DNA of 64,000 nt from Mucilaginibacter limnophilus (lineage in GTDB: Bacteria > Bacteroidota > Bacteroidia > Sphingobacteriales > Sphingobacteriaceae): contig NZ_SACK01000002.1 of NCBI RefSeq assembly GCF_004005815.1, forward strand, positions 248,001 to 312,000, given 5' to 3'. The position numbers and the translations under genes are program-made. The notes below the pieces were generated by a model that was not told the DNA's origin, did no database searches, and was given only the letters and a program-made list of their open reading frames with translations. Positions 1-6,253 of the stretch are shown here, piece after piece (within the stretch, counting starts at the first letter, position 1; every line of letters begins with the position of its first letter).

Positions 1-1011
1 AAGCAGTTCAATGATATCGCCGATAGGTGTTGAAGTGCCGTGCACTTTTACCACATCGGGTTTAATACGCGCGCCTTCAGCAAGACCTGCCCAAAGGCGA
101 TGCTGCCCGGCAAATGACGGAGCAAACATATCGCCGTCACCATCGGAGTTATTAAAATATTCGTCGATTACACCATAAATATGAGCACCACGAGCTTTGG
201 CCATTTCATATTCTTCAAGGGCAACAATACCGCCGCCAAACGAGCACACGAAACCATTACGCTGCAAATCGAACGGGCGTGAGCTTTCTTCAGGCGCAAA
301 ACCTTTGCTTAATACCTGCATGCCATCGAAACCAATAAAGGTTTCAAGAGAAGTGCCTTCAACTCCGCCGCAAATAGCACGGTCCTGCAAGCCGAATTTT
401 ATTAAACGGTAAGCATAACCAATGTTACCCAAACCGGTAGCACAGGCCGAGCCTATGGATTCGCAAACGCCCCGGTTTTTTATGTAGCAGGATACGTTGG
501 CGGCGTCGCGGTACACCATCGCGCGGTCAACAGTATGCGAACCCGCTGCGCGGCTTTTCCGCCCTTCCTGAAAAAAGCCATGCCAGGCATTTCGCAAAAT
601 CACGTGCCCCGCCCCGCCGGAGCCTATTACCACACCTGTTCCTTCTGAGCGGGTTTCGGCCTCTGTCCAGCCGGCCATTTCAATTGATTCTTTAGCGCCT
701 ATCATGGCCCAAATGCTGCCCATATCGGCAGTGGCCAGGTTAATATCAGGTATGCGGCCTTTTTTGTCGATGTAAGTTTCAGGATATTCGGCCGATGCTA
801 CGTTGTACACAGCTTCAAGATCCATTTCCTCTTCGGTAATAAAGCCTGCTACTGTCGAGCGTATTTGCTTGCCGTATGCCAATGCCTTATCCCACGATCG
901 TATCATGCTTTTTCCGGCGAAAAGTTTCTCGCCAAAATCAGCAACGCCGGTACAGGTAGGGAAGGCTCCGCCCATGCCCACCACCGCTACTTTTCTCCCT
1001 GCTACAGGCAT
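1..1011 (-). CDS. Beta-ketoacyl-ACP synthase, partial (C-terminus beyond left edge)
   Basis: Condensing enzyme of the KAS I/II (FabB/FabF) type, which joins an acyl chain to malonyl-ACP. The first 337 residues are present. The N-terminus carries the usual VVGMG opening. The active-site Cys is Cys190 in the SACATG motif. The first catalytic His lies in HGTSTPIGD just before the frame leaves the window, so the second His motif is outside. The ATG at 1009-1011 is two bases after the ACP stop, so it is the last visible gene of a four-gene operon with ACP, hotdog protein and FabG. The sequence between residues 40 and 120 looks diverged from housekeeping FabF, which suggests a secondary-lipid or polyketide role. 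That role is inference; the enzyme family is clear. Confidence 0.9.
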   Translation of the reverse strand, partial: MPVAGRKVAVVGMGGAFPTCTGVADFGEKLFAGKSMIRSWDKALAYGKQIRSTVAGFITEEEMDLEAVYNVASAEYPETYIDKKGRIPDINLATADMGSIWAMIGAKESIEMAGWTEAETRSEGTGVVIGSGGAGHVILRNAWHGFFQEGRKSRAAGSHTVDRAMVYRDAANVSCYIKNRGVCESIGSACATGLGNIGYAYRLIKFGLQDRAICGGVEGTSLETFIGFDGMQVLSKGFAPEESSRPFDLQRNGFVCSFGGGIVALEEYEMAKARGAHIYGVIDEYFNNSDGDGDMFAPSFAGQHRLWAGLAEGARIKPDVVKVHGTSTPIGDIIELL

Positions 1012-1013
1012 GG

Positions 1014-1274
1014 TTAACCTCTTTCTTTTGCCAGAATAATTAAATCAATAACGTCTTTCACCTTCGAGCCCAGGTTGTCGATATCGTCATCTTCAAACTC
1101 AACATCAAATTTTTGCTCAACCTTAACAGCTATATTAATAAGCTCAGTAGAAGGCGCGTTCATGTCAGCTAAAAAGTCGGTTTCTTCAGTAACGTTTTCC
1201 AGTTTAGCCGGATCAATGGTTCTGATCGTTTTCAGTACTTCTATTAAGCCCTCAAGTATTTCTTTCCTGTCCAT
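1014..1274 (-). CDS. Acyl carrier protein with atypical carrier motif
   Basis: 86-residue acidic carrier protein that would hold the growing acyl chain on a 4'-phosphopantetheine arm. The helical ACP pattern is clear: hydrophobic helix 1, then DMNAPST, then an acidic recognition helix ending in EFEDDDI. The usual DSL motif reads PST here (Pro41, Ser42, Thr43). The modifiable Ser is kept but both its neighbours differ, which may make the protein specific for a dedicated phosphopantetheinyl transferase or partner synthase. It sits between the hotdog protein (5 nt away) and the ketosynthase (2 nt away) and is clearly co-transcribed. It is unlikely to be the housekeeping AcpP. Confidence 0.85.
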   Translation of the reverse strand: MDRKEILEGLIEVLKTIRTIDPAKLENVTEETDFLADMNAPSTELINIAVKVEQKFDVEFEDDDIDNLGSKVKDVIDLIILAKERG

Positions 1275-1279
1275 ACAGT

Positions 1280-1846
1280 TTATAATGTATTAAATAATTC
1301 TTTTTTTATCGCCCTGCCGGTGATGTCAAACAGTTCGGCCACCAGTTTAAAATCTTCGCTCAGATCATATGCCTTCAGGCGTTCTTCGTTAAAGTCCCTA
1401 AAGTACGCATCCAAATTCAAACCTGCAGGGGCTTTGTATATCCGGCCGTCACATACCATCTGCCTGAACTTATAAAACTTGATATAACCAATGTTAATGA
1501 ATGTCTGGCCCTTTTCCAAATACGAGTGGTAATTCACGTTACCTATGCCGATAAAAATCGGCATAAAGGTTTCCTTAAGTTCGGTAGGCGTGCACTTCAT
1601 TTTATTACACTCAGAGAAGGTAGCGCATGATACTATAGTAGCCTGCGCAAACGATTCTATCTGATCAACCCCCCTGAATATCCCAAAATGATCATGCACA
1701 TCGCGCTCAAGCGGGGTATAGCTGGCCACAATACCAATTTTCGGATTGTGCCAGTGATAATTATTAACCAGTCGTTTTGTGGGGCCATGCAACAGCCAGT
1801 CCTTAGGCTTTTCGCCAACCAGTGTGTCGTTAAAAGTATCAGTCAT
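1280..1846 (-). CDS. FabZ/hotdog-like protein, putative 3-hydroxyacyl-ACP dehydratase
   Basis: 188 residues. The central segment, about residues 36-70, resembles the FabZ catalytic region: a His-Phe pair (His53), then a Gly-Val turn, then IESFAQ with Glu64 where FabZ has its catalytic Glu. The His-to-Glu spacing is shorter than in standard FabZ and the last 60 residues match nothing I recognise. Dehydratase activity is therefore an inference from the partial motif and from position between FabG and ACP, completing a condensation, reduction and dehydration set. It could instead be a thioesterase-like or non-catalytic hotdog partner. Spacing to its neighbours is 3 and 5 nt. Confidence 0.55.
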   Translation of the reverse strand: MTDTFNDTLVGEKPKDWLLHGPTKRLVNNYHWHNPKIGIVASYTPLERDVHDHFGIFRGVDQIESFAQATIVSCATFSECNKMKCTPTELKETFMPIFIGIGNVNYHSYLEKGQTFINIGYIKFYKFRQMVCDGRIYKAPAGLNLDAYFRDFNEERLKAYDLSEDFKLVAELFDITGRAIKKELFNTL

Positions 1847-1849
1847 GTA

Positions 1850-2572
1850 CTAAAATAATCCTCCGTTAATATTTATGCTGGTAGCGTTGATGTATGATGC
1901 TTTGTCTGAAAGCAGAAAGGCCACGGTTTCGGCTACGTCATCAACATTACCGAAGCGTTTGGCAGGTATCATATTCAGGTACTTTTCTTTTTCGGCAGCG
2001 GGGATGCGTTCGGTCATATCAGTTTCAATAAAACCGGGTGCAATGCTTAGTACCCTTATGTTGTGCCCTTCACCAATATTCGCGGCTTCCTGTGCCAGAG
2101 AACGTGATAATGCCGCCATGCCTGCCTTGGTTGCCGAATACACAGCCTGAAAAGCATTACCTGTTTGCCCTACAACCGAACTCATGTTTATAATAACGCC
2201 CGTTTTATTCATGCTGAATATCTTCATGGCGGTTTTGCATATCATAATAGGGGCTTTAAGGTTGATGTTCAGTATGGCGTCAATCTCCCGTTCGGGCTGA
2301 TACATTAAAGGTTTATCGAAAGTAACACCCGCGTTATTTATTACAGCATACAAGTCGTCGCCATGCTCTTTTTTAAGCATTTTGCAAAAATCATTAAGCT
2401 GTTCGGTGTCGGCAAGGTCGGCGCAAAGCAAGTAGCTGCCCGGTATTTCTGTAGTGAAGCTTTCCTGTCGTGATGCATGCAGGATCAGGGTGTAATCGGC
2501 AGCTAATTTTTTTGATATGGCCAAACCAAGCCCTCTGCTTGCCCCGGTTATCAAAACCTTCTTTTTCGTCAT
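1850..2572 (-). CDS. 3-oxoacyl-ACP reductase-like SDR (FabG family)
   Basis: 240-residue classical short-chain dehydrogenase that would reduce 3-oxoacyl-ACP with NADPH. The nucleotide motif TGASRGLG is at residues 9-16, NNAG at about 79-82, the catalytic Ser in the SSVVG stretch at about 131, and YSATK gives Tyr145 and Lys149. The C-terminus ININGG is typical of FabG. It is the first gene of the minus-strand operon with hotdog protein, ACP and ketosynthase, and a -7 box lies 24 bp upstream. Its place in that set makes an ACP substrate likely, although SDR specificity cannot be read from sequence alone. Confidence 0.85.
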   Translation of the reverse strand: MTKKKVLITGASRGLGLAISKKLAADYTLILHASRQESFTTEIPGSYLLCADLADTEQLNDFCKMLKKEHGDDLYAVINNAGVTFDKPLMYQPEREIDAILNINLKAPIMICKTAMKIFSMNKTGVIINMSSVVGQTGNAFQAVYSATKAGMAALSRSLAQEAANIGEGHNIRVLSIAPGFIETDMTERIPAAEKEKYLNMIPAKRFGNVDDVAETVAFLLSDKASYINATSININGGLF

Positions 2573-2595
2573 TCGGATAGTTTGGATAAAGTTCT

Positions 2596-2603
2596 CAAAA
2601 GTA
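2596..2603 (-). promoter_or_regulatory. Putative -7 box of the FabG-ACP-ketosynthase operon
   Basis: On the minus strand this reads TACTTTTG, an exact match to the Bacteroidota -7 consensus TAnnTTTG. It lies about 24 bp before the FabG ATG and no other start is nearby. A clear -33 TTG was not seen, so this is a moderate call. Confidence 0.5.
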
Positions 2604-2853
2604 AGTTATTAAAAATGTTTTAGCATGTATATACTACCCATACCCGCTCTATTTGTTTGAAACGGTTGTTGTCGCGCTTACCCCCTCATATTGCCCCGTT
2701 TACACCGTACCATTGTTTGTTATTGCCTTTACCTTTGTATTGTGCAATTGGCCAAAAATATAAAAAGTAAATTGTGATAACATTAGCAAAAAAGAAGGGC
2801 TATATTTATTTACCTTTTATAAACACTAATTGATAACCTTAACTAAAAACACA

Positions 2854-3396
2854 ATGAAAATTCTAAAAAGAATCCTGATTGTTATTGTCGCTTTTGTAGC
2901 GCTGATATTAATTGTAGCCTTGTTTGTTAAGGGCGAGTTTGATATACAGCGCTCGGTAGTAATCAACAAGCCTAAAAATGAGGTGTACGATTATATTAAG
3001 TACCTCAAAAATCAGAACGAGTACAGCAAATGGGCTAAAATGGATCCGAACATGAAAACGGAATTTCGCGGTACCGATGGTACGGTAGGTTTTGTTTCTG
3101 CCTGGGAAAGCCAGGCCGATAGCGTTGGCAAAGGTGAGCAGGAAATAAAAGGCATTGAGCCGGGCAAGCGCATCGATTATGAGATACGTTTTATCAAGCC
3201 ATTTGCAGCTGTAGCTCCCGCTTACATGGCGCTTGACAGTACCGGCGTTTCGCAAACCAAAGTTACCTGGAACTTTCATGAAAAAATGCCTTATCCTATG
3301 AATATCATGTGCCTGTTTATGGATATCGAAAAAATGATTGGCGCCGATCTGCAAACCGGGCTTAACAATCTGAAAGCTATTCTTGAAAAACAATAA
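2854..3396 (+). CDS. SRPBCC-family protein with N-terminal membrane anchor
   Basis: About 180 residues from the ATG at 2854. A TTG eight codons upstream is open but the ATG is preferred. One strongly hydrophobic N-terminal segment is followed by a START/polyketide-cyclase fold: a VVINKP strand, a YDYIKYLKNQNEYSKW helix, and a C-terminal helix with GADLQTGLNNLK. Such proteins bind hydrophobic ligands and their substrate is usually unknown. It begins a plus-strand run of small proteins (VOC, second SRPBCC, DoxX). Nothing in the sequence identifies a ligand. Confidence 0.75.
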   Translation: MKILKRILIVIVAFVALILIVALFVKGEFDIQRSVVINKPKNEVYDYIKYLKNQNEYSKWAKMDPNMKTEFRGTDGTVGFVSAWESQADSVGKGEQEIKGIEPGKRIDYEIRFIKPFAAVAPAYMALDSTGVSQTKVTWNFHEKMPYPMNIMCLFMDIEKMIGADLQTGLNNLKAILEKQ

Positions 3397-3424
3397 TATC
3401 AATCACATCTAAATTTTTACAACA

Positions 3425-3853
3425 ATGGTTATCAATCCGTATTTCAACTTCAACGGTAATACCGAAGAAGCGTTCAACTTTTACAAGTCGGTGTTCGGCG
3501 GCGAGTTCATTATGGTGATGCGCTTCAGCGATAGCCCGGAAGCTGGCAACGTGCCACCGGGTACCGAAAACATGATCATGCACATTGCGCTGCCGGTAGG
3601 AAACAATATCCTGATGGGTACTGACGCGCCTGACACTATGGGTTTTAAACTGAATATGGGTAACAATATTTATATGACATTGAGTCCTGACAGCCGTGAG
3701 CAAACTGATGAGTTATTCGCAAAACTGTCTGAAGGCGGCAGTGTCGATCAGCCGCTGCAAGACATGTTCTGGGGAGCATACTTCGGCACCTGTACCGATA
3801 AGTTTGGTGTGCTGTGGATGTTTAGCTATGATCCCAAGTTTGCAAACCAATAA
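3425..3853 (+). CDS. VOC (glyoxalase/PhnB-like) family protein
   Basis: 142 residues. The start NPYFNFNGNTEEAFNFYKSVFGGEF is the PhnB-type VOC pattern (described here by its first residues, positions 4-28), followed by the second beta-alpha-beta repeat ending in WGAYFGTCTDKFGVLW. VOC proteins of this branch are often called 3-demethylubiquinone methyltransferase-like, but most have no proven reaction. It lies 28 nt after the first SRPBCC gene and 12 nt before the second, so co-transcription is likely. Confidence 0.85.
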   Translation: MVINPYFNFNGNTEEAFNFYKSVFGGEFIMVMRFSDSPEAGNVPPGTENMIMHIALPVGNNILMGTDAPDTMGFKLNMGNNIYMTLSPDSREQTDELFAKLSEGGSVDQPLQDMFWGAYFGTCTDKFGVLWMFSYDPKFANQ

Positions 3854-3865
3854 AAATCACTACCT

Positions 3866-4309
3866 ATGGAAATCAAAACCATCAAAAAGACCATCACTAT
3901 TGATGCACCAGCCCAAAAGGTTTGGGATGTGCTGATGAAGGACGAATACAACATACAATGGTACGCCTACTTTATGCCAGGCACAAAAGCCGAAACAGAT
4001 TGGCAGGTAGGCAGCAAAGTGCGGTTTACCGATGATAGTAACAGCGGTATAACCGGTATAATTACCGCTAATGAACCGGCAAAGCTGTTGCATATCACCT
4101 ACAACGGACTGGTTGACAAAGGCCGGGACGACTTTGACAGCGACATGGCCAAAGCCTACAGCGGATCAAACGAAATATATACACTTATTGAAAGAGATAA
4201 TAAAACCACGCTCGACATAGCAGCCGACATGGGAGACGACTATTACGACGAGATGTCGGCAGCATGGGAAGAGGCACTTAAAAAAATAAAACAACTTAGC
4301 GAAGAATAA
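3866..4309 (+). CDS. SRPBCC-family (AHSA1-like) protein
   Basis: 147 residues with the typical opening KTITIDAPAQKVWDVL and a long amphipathic C-terminal helix (EEALKKIKQL). The fold is the same as that of the gene two positions upstream, but there is no membrane segment and the sequence is closer to the AHSA1/activator-of-Hsp90-like branch. These small cytosolic proteins are often encoded next to VOC proteins in this phylum. The role is unknown. A terminator follows within 10 nt, ending this unit. Confidence 0.8.
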   Translation: MEIKTIKKTITIDAPAQKVWDVLMKDEYNIQWYAYFMPGTKAETDWQVGSKVRFTDDSNSGITGIITANEPAKLLHITYNGLVDKGRDDFDSDMAKAYSGSNEIYTLIERDNKTTLDIAADMGDDYYDEMSAAWEEALKKIKQLSEE

Positions 4310-4315
4310 TTATGC

Positions 4316-4337
4316 GGGCAGCGCAAGCTGCCCTTTT
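4316..4337 (+). terminator. Intrinsic terminator after the SRPBCC/VOC unit
   Basis: A 7-bp stem GGGCAGC / GCTGCCC with a GCAA tetraloop, followed directly by TTTT. It begins six bases after the stop of the SRPBCC gene and separates it from the DoxX gene. Confidence 0.8.
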
Positions 4338-4362
4338 CCACTTTAACCTGATTAACTGAATT

Positions 4363-4740
4363 ATGAAAACCACTAACATCCTGTACTGGGTATTTACTGT
4401 TCTGCTTGCCGGGTTCATGATATTTTCGGCACTGCCTAACATTATGGAAACCAAAGACTCTGAAGCATTATTTAAACAGCTTGGCTATCCGTTATATCTG
4501 CAACAATTTGTAGGTATTGCAAAACTTTTAGGATCAATAGTTATACTGATACCTGCCTTTCCTCGCTTAAAGGAATGGGCTTATGCGGGTTTGTTTTTCG
4601 ATTTGACAGGTGCGGCGTATTCATGTGTAGCATCCGGTGAGCCGCTTTCTGTACTTGGATTTTTCGTGGTGTTTATAGCGGTGCTATTCTTATCTTACTA
4701 TTTTCATCATAAAAGGCTTAGGCAAAAACAGTCGCATTAG
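4363..4740 (+). CDS. DoxX-like small membrane protein
   Basis: 125 residues with four hydrophobic segments. The first helix contains YWVFTVLLAGFM. The loop PLYLQQFVGIAKLLGS and the pair of central helices are those of the DoxX-like family (DUF of the DoxX clan). Members are inner-membrane proteins whose function is mostly unproven. It stands alone after a terminator and ends 224 bp before the cytochrome c gene. Confidence 0.75.
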   Translation: MKTTNILYWVFTVLLAGFMIFSALPNIMETKDSEALFKQLGYPLYLQQFVGIAKLLGSIVILIPAFPRLKEWAYAGLFFDLTGAAYSCVASGEPLSVLGFFVVFIAVLFLSYYFHHKRLRQKQSH

Positions 4741-4841
4741 CGATTTGAAGATTATTTTTAATCGGTTTAAACCCTTTTATTTCTCAACTGTCATAACAAA
4801 GTCATTACAATCTTGCTAATGTAAAAGTAAAACAGTAATTA

Positions 4842-4855
4842 TGCAATCGATTGCA
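4842..4855. promoter_or_regulatory. LacI-type operator palindrome 1
   Basis: Perfect 14-bp palindrome TGCAATCGATTGCA with a central CG, the hallmark layout of LacI/GalR-family operators. It lies 110 bp before the cytochrome c start. The 12-bp core recurs exactly at 5442-5453, 599 bp downstream, at the start of the ThuA-like gene. No LacI regulator gene is in the window, so the regulator would act in trans. Confidence 0.6.
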
Positions 4856-4964
4856 ATGTGTTATTATATGCTATTTAGAACGTTTAAAAATTGCAATAAA
4901 TAATGCGCTGCACATAATCAAAAGCTTATTATTGAGTTGATTAATATAAAGAAAATAAACTGAA

Positions 4965-5357
4965 ATGAAGAAGATTTTACTTGTACCGGGCTTTATGGTA
5001 ATGCTGTTTGTTACCACCGCTGTGATTAACCCGGCACATGCGCAAGCCAAAAAGAAACCTGCCGCGAAAGCTGCAGCAGGCGGAAAAGCATCTGCGGCTG
5101 ATATTGCTGCTGGCAAAGAACTTATCTCAAAGTCAGATTGCCTGGCTTGCCATAAAATTGATACCAAGTTGGTTGGCCCCGCTTATATAGATGTAGCAAA
5201 GAAATATCCGGCTACACCGGCTAACTACGCTAAGCTGGCTAAAAAAGTTATCGATGGTGGCGCCGGAGTTTGGGGGCAAATCCCGATGTCGCCGCATGCG
5301 TCATTATCAATGGCTGATGCCAAAAAGATGGTGTCGTACATTTTATCCCTTAAGTAA
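4965..5357 (+). CDS. Exported monohaem cytochrome c
   Basis: 130 residues. An N-terminal signal peptide ends near AHA-Q (about residue 26), then comes an Ala/Lys-rich linker and a small class I cytochrome c domain. The haem site is CLACH (Cys59, Cys62, His63). A Met in the IPMSPH segment is the likely sixth ligand. It resembles periplasmic c551/c552 electron carriers. The gene is flanked by a palindrome upstream and a strong terminator downstream, so it forms its own unit. The next genes encode a ThuA-like protein and a large cytochrome-c-fused dehydrogenase, for which this could be the electron acceptor; that link is inferred. Confidence 0.9.
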   Translation: MKKILLVPGFMVMLFVTTAVINPAHAQAKKKPAAKAAAGGKASAADIAAGKELISKSDCLACHKIDTKLVGPAYIDVAKKYPATPANYAKLAKKVIDGGAGVWGQIPMSPHASLSMADAKKMVSYILSLK

Positions 5358-5370
5358 AGCATTGTTTTTA

Positions 5371-5410
5371 ATAGGAACCGGAATTAAACCGGTTCCTATA
5401 ATTTTTATTA
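5371..5410 (+). terminator. Terminator after cytochrome c
   Basis: 11-bp stem ATAGGAACCGG / CCGGTTCCTAT with an AATTAAA loop, followed by AATTTTTATT. It starts 14 nt after the cytochrome c stop. Confidence 0.85.
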
Positions 5411-5434
5411 ACCAATATAATTTTTTTTTTGCTT

Positions 5435-6211
5435 ATGTTCCGCAATCGATTGCAGACGAAACATGTTCTCGTCATTTTTGCATTATTCACTTTTGCTTTA
5501 ATAACAGCTTTTACCTGTAATAAGAACGGGACAGAAAATTCTGTAGAGTTTAAACCTAAAAAGGTGTTAATATTTTCAAAAACTGCCGGTTTTCATCACG
5601 GCTCGATACCTAAAGGCATTGAAGCGATCCAAAAGCTTGGTGCTGAAAATAAATTTTCGGTTGATACCACAACAAATCCTGCGCTTATCACTTCAGTAAA
5701 CTTAAAGCAGTATGCTGTTGTAATATTTTTAAGCACGACCGGCGATATTTTTAACGAAGCGCAGCAGCAGGCTTTTGAACAATACATTAAAAATGGTGGC
5801 GGTTTTGTAGGCGTACACGCTGCTACCGATACTGAATACGACTGGCCATGGTATGGCAAACTGGTAGGCGCATACTTTAACGGCCACCCGGCGCAACAAG
5901 AAGCAACCCTGCATGTGGTTGACAGAACACACATTTCAACCAAACATTTACCCGAAACCTGGAAGCGCAAAGACGAATGGTACAACTTTAAGCAGTTAGG
6001 CACCGATTTGCACGTCCTGATCACCATTGACGAGGCCACATATAACGGCGGCACTAACGGAGCCAACCACCCAATGGCCTGGTACCATGAGTTTGATGGC
6101 GGCCGTGCTTTTTATACTGAACTTGGCCATACCGACGAATCATTTGCCGAACCTTTGTACCTGCAGCATTTGCTGGGTGGTATAAAATATGCCATGGGCT
6201 TAAAGAAGTGA
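5435..6211 (+). CDS. ThuA-like domain protein (exported)
   Basis: About 258 residues from the ATG at 5435 (a TTG two codons earlier is also open). An N-terminal hydrophobic signal ends near a Cys (FTCNK), so it may be a lipoprotein. The body is a ThuA/glutamine-amidotransferase-like fold: VLIFSKTAGFHH, then GGGFVGVHAATDT, then PMAWYHEFDGGRAFYTELGH. ThuA domains are linked to sugar use and often neighbour PVC-type dehydrogenases such as the next gene, 42 nt downstream. A LacI-type palindrome sits in its first codons. The substrate is unknown. Confidence 0.85.
   Translation: MFRNRLQTKHVLVIFALFTFALITAFTCNKNGTENSVEFKPKKVLIFSKTAGFHHGSIPKGIEAIQKLGAENKFSVDTTTNPALITSVNLKQYAVVIFLSTTGDIFNEAQQQAFEQYIKNGGGFVGVHAATDTEYDWPWYGKLVGAYFNGHPAQQEATLHVVDRTHISTKHLPETWKRKDEWYNFKQLGTDLHVLITIDEATYNGGTNGANHPMAWYHEFDGGRAFYTELGHTDESFAEPLYLQHLLGGIKYAMGLKK
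5442..5453. promoter_or_regulatory. LacI-type operator palindrome 2, inside the start of the ThuA-like gene
   Basis: Twelve bases GCAATCGATTGC, identical to the core of the palindrome at 4842-4855. It overlaps codons 3-7 of the downstream gene, a position where a bound repressor would block early elongation. Two copies of one 12-mer within 600 bp are very unlikely by chance in 64 kb, but binding is unproven. Confidence 0.5.
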
Positions 6212-6253
6212 TCAGGTAAATAGCGAATATCTGTAACCCCTCATATCTCAGTA

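Noticed and set aside
2908..3402. Minus-strand frame across the first SRPBCC gene
   Set aside because: Shadow of a well-supported plus-strand gene; no motif.
5596..6066. Minus-strand frame across the ThuA-like gene
   Set aside because: Shadow; the ThuA motifs are on the plus strand.
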